Positions 7,361-16,106 of a DNA stretch of 40,454 nt are shown here, in pieces. The stretch is from Fulvimarina sp. (GTDB lineage: Bacteria > Pseudomonadota > Alphaproteobacteria > Rhizobiales > Rhizobiaceae). How positions within the stretch are numbered: the stretch's first letter is position 1; each line of letters opens with the position of its first letter. The position numbers and the translations under genes were made by a program. Location: the NCBI GenBank assembly GCA_002700095.1, contig PACL01000091.1, positions 1-40,454 of the forward strand. The letters are read 5' to 3'. Below the pieces are notes generated by a model. It searched no databases. It had not been told where the DNA came from and saw nothing but the letters and a program-made list of their open reading frames with translations.

Positions 7361-9548
7361 AACGCCCCTCGGCTTTCAGCGCGGCCGGCGTCAGCCCGAT
7401 CGGCGCAAGGATCTCCGAAAGCGCCTCGGTGACCCCTTTGGCCATGTCGCGTCCGCCGCAGACCATCACGCGGGCGCCGCCCCGGATCAACCGGGTCACT
7501 TCGGCGGTCTCGGCGCGCAGTGCGTCCTGCACGTAATGCGGTCTCGTGCCGCGAGAGACCGCCGTCACCAGCTGCGAAAGCCGGCCCTGGGTCTTCCAGC
7601 CGGCGAGGTCCTGCGCATAGAAGAAGTCGCTGTCAGGGTGGCGCATCCCGAAGAACAGATGGATGGGACGCCGCCGTGTGTTGGCGCGGAGGAACCCCGC
7701 GAGCGGGCCGATGCCGGTTCCCGCTCCGATCAGGATCAGCGGCGCTGCGTCCCGGCCCGCATGGAAGGAGGGGTTGCGGCGCAGAAAGCCGGAGAGGGTA
7801 TCGCCGGGTTTAAGCGCCATCATCTGGCCGGAGCACAGGCCACCCGCATGCTTCCTGACGACGATCTCGACGTAGCCGTCGCGGTGTCCCGAGGCGAGCG
7901 AATAGAATCTGGGAACGGCGGACCCTTCGGGCAGGATGCCCAGGAGATCACCCGCCTCGAAGCGGCCGATCCCGCGCCTTGTCAGGCGTTGCGAGAGCGA
8001 AAGCTGCGGCAGCGCGAAGCGCAGGATCGCGGTCGGTGCCTGCACCTCGACCCCGTAGTCGCGGCGAGAGACGAGCGTCAGCGATTGCGAGACGGGGAGC
8101 ACGGGCTGATGGGCGAGTTCCAGCGCGATCCCCATGGCGGCGCTAAGCGCGCGGCCCCAGCGGGCGAAATCCTGGGGTGACTGGCGATCCACCGTGTCGA
8201 AGGGCACCAGCGTCTTCCAGCCCTTTGCCTCGGCCGCCGCCGTAACGGATTGTGCAAAAGCGCAATAGGCCGGGAAGCTGCGGTCGCCGAAGCCCAAGAC
8301 CGCAACCGGCACTTCGGGCGCCGCGCCCAGCCGGTTCAGACGATCGAGAAACCCTTTGGCCGATGCGGGGGCATCGCCGTCGCCATAGGTTGCTGCAAGG
8401 ATGACGAAGCGCTGCGCCTTGGCGTAACGCGCCGGGGCAAAGGCCGACATCGGCGCGACATGGACCGTCTGGCCGGCGGTGGTCAGCGCCTGATGAAGTG
8501 TCGCGGCAAAGCTCCAGGTGCTGCCGCCCTCGCTGCCGACGAGGAGAACCGTCTCGGCGCGGCTGGCGGCGACATTGCCCTTGATTTTCGACGCTGTCCG
8601 CCGCCCTGCCAGCCACAGGACCACCCCGGTCACGCCCATCACCGGCACACCCAGGGCCGTCAGCCCCAGCAACAGCCCCAGGGCTGCCGCACCGCGGCCC
8701 GTATGGAGCATGATGATCGTCTCCGACACGCGCTCCCATGCCGTCAGGTCGGTCCATGTCAGCATGGTGCCGGTGCCCTGGTCGATCGTGGCTGTGCCCA
8801 TGTCGGTCTTCAGCGTGAAGACGTCGGTGGCATCCCCCTGATAGGGGAAGGACAGATCGCGCAGGTCCGTAACCGGGGTTTGCCTCAGGATCTCGATTGC
8901 GCCGAGCGCTACGGCGGTCTTGCCGCTGGCTTCGACCTGAACGGTCGGAGCAGCCTCCGGATCGGGCAGGAGATCGAAGGTCGAGGCGGTCATCCAGAGC
9001 GCTGTCGCAGAAGACAGGATAAGGCCGGCAACGGCAAAACGGGCGATTTCCACATGCAGCCGTCCGGCAAGCGGGCCGCGCAGGGGCGAGAACCAGCGGC
9101 GCCAGCCGCCCGTGCGCCGGGCGACGAGGGCGATGCCGGACAGCGCCAGGACGAGCATCGCCGCTGCCGCCATCGCCGCGGTTATCCGGCCCCCATCGCC
9201 CAGGAACAGCGACCGGTGCAGGTTGGTCAGCCAGCGTTCGGTCTGGTTGGGGTCGGCCGAGGCGAGTTTGCGGCCGGTGGCCGGATCGACGATCGCCGAT
9301 CCCGGCGTACCGGCATCGAACCAGTAGGCGGTGATCCGCCCCGATGGCGCCCGGCGGATCTGCTCGACGCCGGGATAGACGCTCTGGATCCGCTCGGCGA
9401 GTGTTGCGACGCTCAGCGATGCGCCGGCCTGCGGGGATGTGAGACGCTCTGCCGCCGGAAAGACCGACAGGGCTGCCCCGCTGAGCGCCAGCACCGTGAC
9501 GAGAGCCAGGGCCAGAAGACCCGGCCAGCGATGGAGTGCGCGGATCAT
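7341..9548 (-). CDS. PepSY-TM / flavodoxin / ferredoxin-reductase fusion oxidoreductase
   Basis: 735-aa membrane protein predicted to move electrons from NAD(P)H through FAD and FMN across the inner membrane. The N-terminal PepSY-TM part has membrane segments near 8-30, 123-143, 168-188 and 290-315, with periplasmic loops between. A flavodoxin domain (about 333-475, GSEGGSTWSFA phosphate loop, ATYGDGDAP) is followed by a cytochrome P450 reductase-like half: FAD motif RFYSLASG at 547-554, the GGLCSGQM segment, the pyridine-nucleotide motif GAGTGIGPLAGFL at 608-620, and a C-terminal aromatic Tyr. A ribosome site AAGGGGA lies 8 nt before the ATG. It is 13 nt behind the DUF2271 gene. Such fusions occur with flavinylated periplasmic partners and are often linked to iron reduction. 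The specific acceptor is unknown. Confidence 0.9.
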   Translation of the reverse strand: MIRALHRWPGLLALALVTVLALSGAALSVFPAAERLTSPQAGASLSVATLAERIQSVYPGVEQIRRAPSGRITAYWFDAGTPGSAIVDPATGRKLASADPNQTERWLTNLHRSLFLGDGGRITAAMAAAAMLVLALSGIALVARRTGGWRRWFSPLRGPLAGRLHVEIARFAVAGLILSSATALWMTASTFDLLPDPEAAPTVQVEASGKTAVALGAIEILRQTPVTDLRDLSFPYQGDATDVFTLKTDMGTATIDQGTGTMLTWTDLTAWERVSETIIMLHTGRGAAALGLLLGLTALGVPVMGVTGVVLWLAGRRTASKIKGNVAASRAETVLLVGSEGGSTWSFAATLHQALTTAGQTVHVAPMSAFAPARYAKAQRFVILAATYGDGDAPASAKGFLDRLNRLGAAPEVPVAVLGFGDRSFPAYCAFAQSVTAAAEAKGWKTLVPFDTVDRQSPQDFARWGRALSAAMGIALELAHQPVLPVSQSLTLVSRRDYGVEVQAPTAILRFALPQLSLSQRLTRRGIGRFEAGDLLGILPEGSAVPRFYSLASGHRDGYVEIVVRKHAGGLCSGQMMALKPGDTLSGFLRRNPSFHAGRDAAPLILIGAGTGIGPLAGFLRANTRRRPIHLFFGMRHPDSDFFYAQDLAGWKTQGRLSQLVTAVSRGTRPHYVQDALRAETAEVTRLIRGGARVMVCGGRDMAKGVTEALSEILAPIGLTPAALKAEGRYVEDVY

Positions 9549-9561
9549 GGCTCTCGTCCCC

Positions 9562-10032
9562 TTACATGCCGTAGGCGAAGCTGGCGACGTAACGACGCCC
9601 GCGCACGGGCGTGCCGGCGCCAGCCGTCGTCAGCGGCACGGCGATCTCGTTCGGGCTTTCGCGCATGTTCTCGACGGCGGCATCGATATGCAGCGTGTAG
9701 CCCGCATCGAACAGCGCATCAGCAAGGTCGAGGGTGACCTCCAACGTCCTGCCGGCCCCGACGCTGGCGCCGGAAATGCCGTCGATCTGAGCCGTGTCGC
9801 CGCCCGTGGCGGAATACCACTCGGTGAGATGCCTGTAGTATTTCGACTTGCCGCCCGCCATCCAGAGGCTCCCGGCATAGGCGCCGGAAGCGTCGGTGAC
9901 ATAAAGCGCCAGATAGGCGCCATCGCCGCCATAGCTGTTCAGCTGCGCGGTCATCGTGATCGGCCGCGCCGTGGCGATGCCGGGAAGCGTCAGCGCCGTG
10001 GTCAGGGCAAGCGCTGCGAGAAGGGACTTCAT
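9562..10032 (-). CDS. Secreted DUF2271 protein, probable flavinylated electron carrier
   Basis: 156 aa with a clear Sec signal peptide (about 1-22, cleavage after ATA). The remainder matches DUF2271, a beta-rich periplasmic domain frequently encoded beside PepSY reductases and ApbE. Residues 87-90 are SGAS within a DGISGASVG segment, which resembles the (S/T)GA(S/T)x(S/T) site where ApbE attaches FMN, although the last position is Gly rather than Ser/Thr. I infer that it carries covalent FMN and accepts electrons from the downstream membrane reductase. Adjacent genes are co-directional with gaps of 42 and 13 nt. DUF2271 assignment is fairly firm; flavinylation is inference. Confidence 0.82.
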   Translation of the reverse strand: MKSLLAALALTTALTLPGIATARPITMTAQLNSYGGDGAYLALYVTDASGAYAGSLWMAGGKSKYYRHLTEWYSATGGDTAQIDGISGASVGAGRTLEVTLDLADALFDAGYTLHIDAAVENMRESPNEIAVPLTTAGAGTPVRGRRYVASFAYGM

Positions 10033-10074
10033 GGGATCAACCCTTTTTTGAAAATGGGACCGCGGCAGTCGGGT

Positions 10075-10440
10075 TCATTTCACCTGAACCTTAGGCGGCG
10101 CGCCTGTGCCGAAGAGACCGTTTCTCGGCGGGGCGACGGTGCCGGCGGGGGCGGGATTGGCTGCAGCGTTGCAGCCGCCGTCATCGCCCTTGCAATCGTC
10201 GTCATCGTCTTCGTCGTCGTTGCCGCCGATGCGCGTAGCGCTACGTTCGTCGCCGCGTCTGTCGTCGTCCTCACGGTCACTGGCAAGGATGATGGTCGGC
10301 GCGTTCCTCTCGGCCGAAAAGACCGCCGTTGCGGGCAGAGCGTCGTTGCCGGCCGGGCCTCGCATGGCGCTCCACGCCGGAATCGCAATGGCCCCCGCCA
10401 GTGCTGTCGATGCGGCAAGAATGGTGAAAATCGTTCGCAT
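10075..10440 (-). CDS. Small secreted Asp-rich protein
   Basis: 121 aa with a signal peptide (about 1-25, ending AWSA). The mature part has a strongly acidic patch (about residues 54-88) of Asp/Glu runs mixed with Arg and Gly, containing two Cys six residues apart, then a Pro/Ala/Gly-rich tail. I know no domain that fits. Acidic runs suggest cation binding, which would suit a metal-responsive redox operon, but this is inference. The start at 10440 was preferred over longer in-frame starts because it gives an intact signal peptide. It lies between a small PepSY gene and the DUF2271 gene in the same operon. Confidence 0.7.
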   Translation of the reverse strand: MRTIFTILAASTALAGAIAIPAWSAMRGPAGNDALPATAVFSAERNAPTIILASDREDDDRRGDERSATRIGGNDDEDDDDDCKGDDGGCNAAANPAPAGTVAPPRNGLFGTGAPPKVQVK

Positions 10441-10576
10441 GGCATTTGCTCCTCTTGTGCAGTGCTCACTCTGGAGAGCCTGCCTGAGGGCCACCTGACG
10501 GCGCTGCGATTTCCGCTTCAGCTTGCCGTCAGGAATAAGTTGGCCGCGCCGCGAGACGCCGGCCCAAGCGGCGCGA

Positions 10577-10870
10577 TCAGTCGTCGTCCGTGTCGCCGTG
10601 CTCGTGCTCGTATTCGATCTCGATGACCTGAAGCGTCTGCGGATGGAGTTTGACCTCGATCTGGCGACCCGCCGTGTCCCTCCCGTGGATCGCGTAACAG
10701 CCGTCGTCGATCTTGATCCGGCGAACGGACCAACCGTTTTTTTCCGCAAGGCGGGCGACCGCCTCCCTCGGTTGCCAGTTGGCCATGGGCACGAAACACC
10801 CCTCGTCGGCCAATGCCGCTCCAGCTGAAAACACCGCGAGAAAGGCGAGAAGCGTCAATCTCCTCTTCAT
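10577..10870 (-). CDS. Small periplasmic PepSY-domain protein
   Basis: 97 aa: signal peptide (about 1-21, ending ALA), then a single PepSY-type domain with a helix followed by strands (NGWSVRRIKIDDGCYAIHG, then the IEVKLHPQTLQVIEIE segment). It ends in a His/Glu/Asp tail (EYEHEHGDTDDD) that could bind metal. Two Cys could form a disulfide in the periplasm. A good AAGGAG site precedes the ATG. It is the first gene of the leftward redox operon, divergent from the response regulator. Small PepSY proteins often accompany two-component systems and may act as sensors or inhibitors; its role here is not established. Confidence 0.85.
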   Translation of the reverse strand: MKRRLTLLAFLAVFSAGAALADEGCFVPMANWQPREAVARLAEKNGWSVRRIKIDDGCYAIHGRDTAGRQIEVKLHPQTLQVIEIEYEHEHGDTDDD

Positions 10871-10894
10871 GCGCGAAACTCCTTAAATTGCGGC

Positions 10895-10972
10895 GATCAT
10901 GACGACGCTGTGCATGATCAAGCTGACGGAACCCTGAAGCTTCCCGCCCGCCGGCTTCAGTTCTGTGTCAGC
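10895..10972. promoter_or_regulatory. Dyad with 11-bp-spaced CTGA repeats in divergent promoter region
   Basis: Two nested inverted repeats share one axis near 10947: GCTGAC (10922-10927) with GTCAGC (10967-10972), and CTGAAGC (10934-10940) with GCTTCAG (10954-10960), with equal 6-nt spacers. Each half therefore has CTGA, or its complement TCAG, twice at exactly 11-bp spacing, the arrangement expected for tandem OmpR-family dimers. A second inverted repeat, GATCATG / CATGATC (10895-10901 / 10913-10919), lies nearer the PepSY gene. The region separates the redox operon from its presumed regulator gene. Confidence 0.55.
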
Positions 10973-11020
10973 ATGAGGCGGCAAGAGGGCCCGCCAGGAC
11001 CTCGAGGGAAACGAAACGTC

Positions 11021-11680
11021 ATGCGCATCCTTTTGATCGAGGACGACACCGTTCTGGGAGCCGCCGTGCGCGACCAGATCGCCGGGGACGCACATTCCGT
11101 CGACTGGGTCACGCGGCTGGATTCTGCGGGCGACGCGGTGGCTGTCGCGACCTACGATCTGATCCTGCTGGACCTGATGCTGCCGGACGGGCGCGGGATC
11201 GGATTCCTCAAGACATTGCGCGGCAGGGGTGATGTCACCCCGGTGATCATCCTGACCGCGCTGGACCAGGTTTCCGATCGCATCGAGGGTTTGAACGCAG
11301 GAGCCGACGACTACCTCGTCAAGCCCTTCGATCTGGCGGAACTCTCGGCACGGATCGGCTCGGTGGCGCGCCGCTATACCGGCAACCCGAACCCGATCAT
11401 GTCCCATGGGCGGCTCACCATCGACATTGCCGCCCGCAGCATTCGCAGCGACGGCAAACCGATCGCGCTGACCGCCCGCGAATGGGCCCTGTTCGAGGCG
11501 TTCCTGGCGCGGCCCGGCCAGCTTCTGTCCAAGGCGCAACTGGAAGAAAAGCTCTACGCCTTCGGCTCCGAGATCGAGAGCAACACGATCGAGGTTCATG
11601 TCAGCCGCTTGCGCAAGAAGCTTGGAGCCGGCGTCATCGAGACCGAGCGCGGCATGGGTTACCGCCTGGGCGCAGCATGA
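11021..11680 (+). CDS. OmpR/PhoB-family response regulator
   Basis: 219-aa cytoplasmic transcription regulator. The receiver domain (1-115) has acidic residues E7-D8-D9, the phospho-acceptor D51 in DLMLPDG, and a conserved Lys in the DDYLVKPF motif. The winged-helix DNA-binding domain (about 125-217) ends in the usual recognition helix and wing (SNTIEVHVSRLRKKLGA ... GMGYRLG). It is the QseB/PmrA type. The histidine kinase gene overlaps its stop by 4 bp, so the pair is co-translated. It is divergent from the PepSY/DUF2271/ApbE operon with a 150-bp promoter region containing CTGA repeats, so that operon is its most likely target (inference). Confidence 0.95.
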   Translation: MRILLIEDDTVLGAAVRDQIAGDAHSVDWVTRLDSAGDAVAVATYDLILLDLMLPDGRGIGFLKTLRGRGDVTPVIILTALDQVSDRIEGLNAGADDYLVKPFDLAELSARIGSVARRYTGNPNPIMSHGRLTIDIAARSIRSDGKPIALTAREWALFEAFLARPGQLLSKAQLEEKLYAFGSEIESNTIEVHVSRLRKKLGAGVIETERGMGYRLGAA

Positions 11681-13026
11681 GGCTGCCACGCAGCCTACAG
11701 CTCCGGCTGGGGCTGACCCTCGGCGTCTTGCTGACACTTCTGTGGATCCTTGCCGCATCCGTGACGGCGGTGATCCTGCGCGGCGAAATGGACGAGATCT
11801 TTGATTCCGCGCTTCAGGAAACAGCACAGCGCATTCTGCCGCTCGCCGTCGTGGAAATCGTCGGCCGCGACGATGATGGCGTCACCCAGCGGCTTGCCGC
11901 GATCCGCGAGCACGGCGAGTTCTTCACCTATATCGTCCGCGACCGGCAAGGGCGTATCCTCCTGCAATCCCACGCCGCCGATCCCGCGACGTTCCCGGCC
12001 TATGACGGGCCGGGATTTCGCGAGACCGCGACCCACAGGCTCTACAATGACGATGCATTGCAGGGCACCGTCAGCATCACGGTCGCCGAGCCGCTGGACT
12101 ATCGGGCGAGCGTTGCGCGCGAAATCCAGTTCGGCCTCGGAATGCCCCTTCTCGTCGTCATCCCCGTTGCGCTGCTGGCGATCGTTCTTGCGGTGCGGGC
12201 GAGCCTTGCCCCGCTGCGTCGCTTTCGCACCCGGCTTGAGTCCCGCAATGCCCGGGATCTGTCGCCGATACCCGCAGAAGACATTCCCTCCGAGATCGCC
12301 CCGGTGGCGGCCACCCTGAACGGACTTCTGCAGCGCCTGAAAGCCACTTTCGAGGCCGAGCGCAGCTTTGCCTCCAACGCCGCCCACGAGTTGCGCACGC
12401 CGCTTGCCGGGGCAATCGCCCAGGCTCAGCGGCTGCGCTCCGAAACCAGTGATCCCGCCGCCGAGGCACGGGCCGCCGACATCGAGGCGACGCTCAAGAA
12501 GCTCACCCGCCTGTCCGAGCGCCTGATGCAGCTTGCCCGGGCCGAAGGTGGCCGCCTGAGGCTGGACCGGAAGTCGGACCTGCGGACCGTGGCGCGTATC
12601 GTCATCGAAGACATGGCGCGGGCAAGTGGAGCCCCGCGCATCGACTTGACGCTTGCCGACGCGCCGGTCTTGTCGGATCTCGATCCCGACGCGTTTGCAA
12701 TCTTGTGCCGGAACCTCGTCGAGAATGCTCTTCGGCACGGCTCGCAAGACGACGCGGTCGAGGTGTCTCTGGCTGCGGACGGAACGTTGCGCGTTGCCAA
12801 TGCCGGGCCGACAGTGCCTGGAGAGGTTCTGACTCGCCTGACGAACCGCTTTGAACGCGCGGGAGCAAGCACTGGAGGCAGCGGTCTGGGGCTTGCGATC
12901 GTCGCTGCCATCGCCGAGCGGATCGGCAGCCGGCTTGTTCTGACATCCCCGCGACCGGGCCACAATTCAGGCTTCGCGGCGAGTGTGGGCCTCCCGATCT
13001 CGGTCCCGGACGAGCCATCCGCCTGA
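11677..13026 (+). CDS. Two-component sensor histidine kinase (QseC/PmrB-like)
   Basis: 449-aa inner-membrane kinase. Membrane segments near 12-34 and 153-175 enclose a periplasmic sensor of about 120 residues. After a HAMP-like linker, the HisKA domain has H237 in AAHELRTPL and the HATPase domain has the N box (NLVENALRHGS) and G box (GGSGLGLAI). All catalytic motifs are intact. The ATG overlaps the response-regulator stop (ATGA, 11677-11680). It should phosphorylate that regulator. The signal is unknown; the divergent flavin redox genes suggest metal or redox state, which is inference. Confidence 0.94.
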   Translation: MRLPRSLQLRLGLTLGVLLTLLWILAASVTAVILRGEMDEIFDSALQETAQRILPLAVVEIVGRDDDGVTQRLAAIREHGEFFTYIVRDRQGRILLQSHAADPATFPAYDGPGFRETATHRLYNDDALQGTVSITVAEPLDYRASVAREIQFGLGMPLLVVIPVALLAIVLAVRASLAPLRRFRTRLESRNARDLSPIPAEDIPSEIAPVAATLNGLLQRLKATFEAERSFASNAAHELRTPLAGAIAQAQRLRSETSDPAAEARAADIEATLKKLTRLSERLMQLARAEGGRLRLDRKSDLRTVARIVIEDMARASGAPRIDLTLADAPVLSDLDPDAFAILCRNLVENALRHGSQDDAVEVSLAADGTLRVANAGPTVPGEVLTRLTNRFERAGASTGGSGLGLAIVAAIAERIGSRLVLTSPRPGHNSGFAASVGLPISVPDEPSA

Positions 13027-14018
13027 ATTCAGATAGAATGTTCAGGCCGCAACTTTGGGAGCCCTCCCCAGCGGGGTTGTCAGAAGCGGTGATATCAGAG
13101 CCTCAAGGGTCGGTGCGACCGCTTCGGCTCTGGACGATCCTGTGCCCGCGAAGCTCGCTGCACCGAGATCGATAGTCCTGGCAGGTAGGCACTCGGACTT
13201 CGATTGCCACGTCAGCCGTTAGCGATCTGCGGAGAGGCCAACACTGCCGGCGTCTTGCTTCACAGGCACCAGGTCCGAGCGCCAGAGCCACACCCTCGGC
13301 ACGTCGGGGCGCGGATGATCAATCCTGATGACAGCGATCGGAGCGAGCCGGCCGGACCCCAGATCCCGCTGCCACGCCTCTACGAGCGCGACATCGGCGT
13401 CTTGCTTCGTGAAGAGCTCCCGTTCGGCCGGCCGATAGCGTTGGTCTTCATCGCGAGCCTTCGCGACAAGGCGACCGGCAAGACCGCCCCGACCTGGGTC
13501 AGCCATTGGTGGACCTTCGACGGCAATCGCTTGGTGAAAGTGGTCGAGGCCTTCGACAGCACCAAGGCGTTGATGGCGATGACGCCGGACTGAAGCGTCC
13601 GCGTCTTGGCAGGCGGGTCGAAGTCGATGGCAATCAAACGGACATGTCCCCTGCCCCGGTGAAGCCGCGGCAGGCGGCCCAGTCCATCAGGCGCTTGCGG
13701 TCACTGGCACCGTCGGCGGACCGATGCTTCAGCAACGGCCGGCGCCCTGGGGACGGCACCAGGATCGTCTCGGCACCGGCACAGTCGGAGATGTCGACCT
13801 TGGGCAGATTGACCGTCAATGAACGCCCGGCGGCCATGGTTGGCTCGGGTTCACATCACGATCGGGGACCACGATCGGCCGTCCCTGCAGACGGCCTTCG
13901 CGAGGGACTCCCATAGCTGCCGATAAGGCATGAAGCGTGCAATTCTCCCCTGTTCAGGGGGGGAAGACAAGGTAGGATTAGGCAATAGTCCGCTATCTAA
14001 CCTTTCGAGATTTGTCCC
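13027..14018. other. Decayed region between two regulatory gene pairs
   Basis: Almost 1 kb without an intact gene. A C-terminal SnoaL/NTF2-like remnant is readable on the plus strand (see separate entry). Short minus-strand frames at 13103-13291 and 13634-13837 carry no recognisable domain and no ribosome site. The mixed remnants suggest old gene loss. No insertion sequence ends or long repeats were noticed. Confidence 0.5.
13400..13593 (+). pseudogene. SnoaL/NTF2-like protein remnant
   Basis: The plus frame ending at 13593 reads like the C-terminal half of a SnoaL/NTF2-like polyketide-cyclase-fold protein: a strand, then TGK, then a WTFDGNRLVKVVE strand and an AFDSTKAL segment, which match the family's closing strands. 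The upstream part of the same frame (from 13204) does not resemble the expected N-terminal helices. Intact members are about 110-140 aa, so this seems a truncated relic. Recognition rests on motif memory alone. Confidence 0.35.
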
Positions 14019-14021
14019 TTG

Positions 14022-16106
14022 GTGCCCATTCGAACATTTGTCTTCGCCCTGCTCCTCGTTTCGACGGGTGCGATCCTTACGGTAGCAATGGCGCTCGGTC
14101 TCTCCGGCTTCGATGGCTCCAGTTACGCGATGCCCCAGGCAATCATCACAGCAGGGGAGCGCATTCTCGTCACGCCGGCCGATCTCATCGAAGAGCCGGA
14201 CGTCCTGCCCGAAAGGGCGGCGCAGGTCGCTTTCTTTTCGCGTCAGAGCGATCTCGCTTTGGCGATGCAGGTGCCGGGCGCGCAGGTGGAAACACGGGAC
14301 GCAACCGGCACAGCCCTTGTTGCCGAGGTCCGGGAGCGCACGCTGGGTGATCTCCCCTTCGTCTTCTGGTTCCAGGTGCTGATCGGGGTCGTCAGCGTGC
14401 TGATCGGGGCATGGGTCGTCGGACTTCGGCCGGCCGACTGGGGCGCTCGCATGTTCGCACTGCTCGGTTTGTTCCTGCCGACATTCGCCATGCCGGCCGC
14501 AATCTACAGCACCCGGCCCCTTGCCATGGACGGGACGCTCTTCGAAGCCCTGAGCACCCTCAACCATTTCGGCGCATGCGCATTCGGTGCGGCTCTCGTC
14601 TGCCTATTCCTGGCCTATCCTCGCCAACTCGTCCCGCCATCGATCTTCGCAGCCGTCTTCGCGCTGACCGGCATCCTGTTCGTCCTCGATGTCCTGCATA
14701 TCCTGCCGGTGACAATCCATCACGCCACCGTGGCGGTGCAGATGCTGGCCGCGATCGTCGCGGCCATGATCCAGTGGTGGCTGAGTCGCAGGCGGCCGGT
14801 GGACCGGGCGGGCCTGCGCTGGTTCCTGACGACGACCCTCGTCGGCGCCGGCCTGTTCATCGCACTGCGGGCCATGCCGCCCGTCTTGGGGATGGGCGAC
14901 AATTTCGTCATCTCCCAGGGTTATGCGTTCGGGTTGTTTCTCACCGTCCATCTCGGGCTCGCCGCCGGGCTCGCACGGTATCGCCTCTTCGAGCTCAATG
15001 CCTTCGCCTATCGCGTCTGGTTCTGGTTCGCGGGCATCCTTCTCGTTCTGGCGGTCGACCTTGCGCTCGTCGTGTGGCTGAACACGCAAGTGTGGACGTC
15101 GCTCCCTGTCGCCATCGTGGTGGCCGGTCTGCTCTATTTTCCGCTTCGCCAGCATGTCCTTGAGCGGATCTTCACCCCGAAGCGAGCCGCGTTCACGCGA
15201 TCGTCGGAGATCGTCGATCTCGTCTTCACGCGCGAGGCCGAGCAGCGGGACGAGAAATGGGACACGCTTCTCGCCTCGCTCTTCGATCCGCTCGACAGCG
15301 AGCGGGACACCGCGAGCCCCGTCACCGTGCCACGCGCCAGCAGCGACGGCTCCATGCTTCTCGTTCCGAGTTTTGCCGGGCTCGACGCCCGGCGCTTGCG
15401 GCTTGCCGATCGGGGCCGCAGGCTCTTCGGCCCGGACGATATCCGTGCGATCGATACGCTTCTGGACCTTGGCCGGATCGTCGAGGAAGGACGTGCCGCC
15501 TATAAGCTCGGCGTCGTCGCCGAGCGCGATCGGATCTCGCGGGACCTGCACGACCATCTCGGTGCGCAGCTCCTGTCGGCGCTCCACACCGTTGATGCCG
15601 GCGAAAAGGACGAACTCTTGCGTCGCACGCTGTCCGAGTTGCGCACGATCGTCAGCGAGGAGGGCTCGGGCGAACAGAGCTTCGCCGATGTGATGGCCGA
15701 TCTGCGCCCGGAAATCGCCGATCGCCTGTCGCTCGTCGGCATTACCCTCGACTATCGTGTCGCGGGGGAGGATGCCCTCCTCCCGGCGACGGCCGCGAGT
15801 GCCCTGCGCGCGACACTCCGCGAACTCGTCAGCAACGTCATCAAGCATGCGGATGCAAGGGTGGTCTCCATCAGCGCCGATGTGAAGGACGGCAGGGTCA
15901 CGCTCGATGTCACCGATGACGGGCGCGGCTTCGAACAGGAAGCCCTTGATGGTCCCGGCCGCGGCATGTCCAACCTGAAGACACGCGCTGCGGCGCTGGG
16001 TGGCAGCATCGTCTTCGCGCCGGCCGGCGCACTCGACGACATTGCCGGTGTCGCCGCGCGGCTGAAATTCCCGCTCGAGCAACCGATCGCGGCATCCCTC
16101 CCATGA
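14022..16106 (+). CDS. NarL-type membrane sensor histidine kinase (HisKA_3)
   Basis: 694-aa kinase. A first membrane segment (about 5-25) and an extracytoplasmic part of about 80 residues are followed by eight or nine more hydrophobic segments (about 107-395), then a long cytoplasmic portion. The HisKA_3 motif RDLHDHLGAQLLSAL holds the phosphorylated His near residue 510. The ATPase domain has N box ELVSNVIKHAD and G box DDGRGFE. GTG 14022 is chosen over TTG 14019, one codon earlier; ribosome-site evidence is poor for both. The response-regulator ATG overlaps its stop by 4 bp. The large membrane sensor resembles those that detect membrane or lipid-soluble signals; the signal is unknown. Confidence 0.9.
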   Translation: MPIRTFVFALLLVSTGAILTVAMALGLSGFDGSSYAMPQAIITAGERILVTPADLIEEPDVLPERAAQVAFFSRQSDLALAMQVPGAQVETRDATGTALVAEVRERTLGDLPFVFWFQVLIGVVSVLIGAWVVGLRPADWGARMFALLGLFLPTFAMPAAIYSTRPLAMDGTLFEALSTLNHFGACAFGAALVCLFLAYPRQLVPPSIFAAVFALTGILFVLDVLHILPVTIHHATVAVQMLAAIVAAMIQWWLSRRRPVDRAGLRWFLTTTLVGAGLFIALRAMPPVLGMGDNFVISQGYAFGLFLTVHLGLAAGLARYRLFELNAFAYRVWFWFAGILLVLAVDLALVVWLNTQVWTSLPVAIVVAGLLYFPLRQHVLERIFTPKRAAFTRSSEIVDLVFTREAEQRDEKWDTLLASLFDPLDSERDTASPVTVPRASSDGSMLLVPSFAGLDARRLRLADRGRRLFGPDDIRAIDTLLDLGRIVEEGRAAYKLGVVAERDRISRDLHDHLGAQLLSALHTVDAGEKDELLRRTLSELRTIVSEEGSGEQSFADVMADLRPEIADRLSLVGITLDYRVAGEDALLPATAASALRATLRELVSNVIKHADARVVSISADVKDGRVTLDVTDDGRGFEQEALDGPGRGMSNLKTRAAALGGSIVFAPAGALDDIAGVAARLKFPLEQPIAASLP

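Noticed and set aside
8250..9737. Long plus-strand open frame antisense to the PepSY fusion gene
   Set aside because: The translation is Arg/Gln/Gly-rich without motifs, while the opposite strand encodes a full set of flavodoxin and reductase motifs.
13634..13837. Small minus-strand frame in the decayed region
   Set aside because: No homology recalled, no ribosome site, and neighbouring sequence is eroded.
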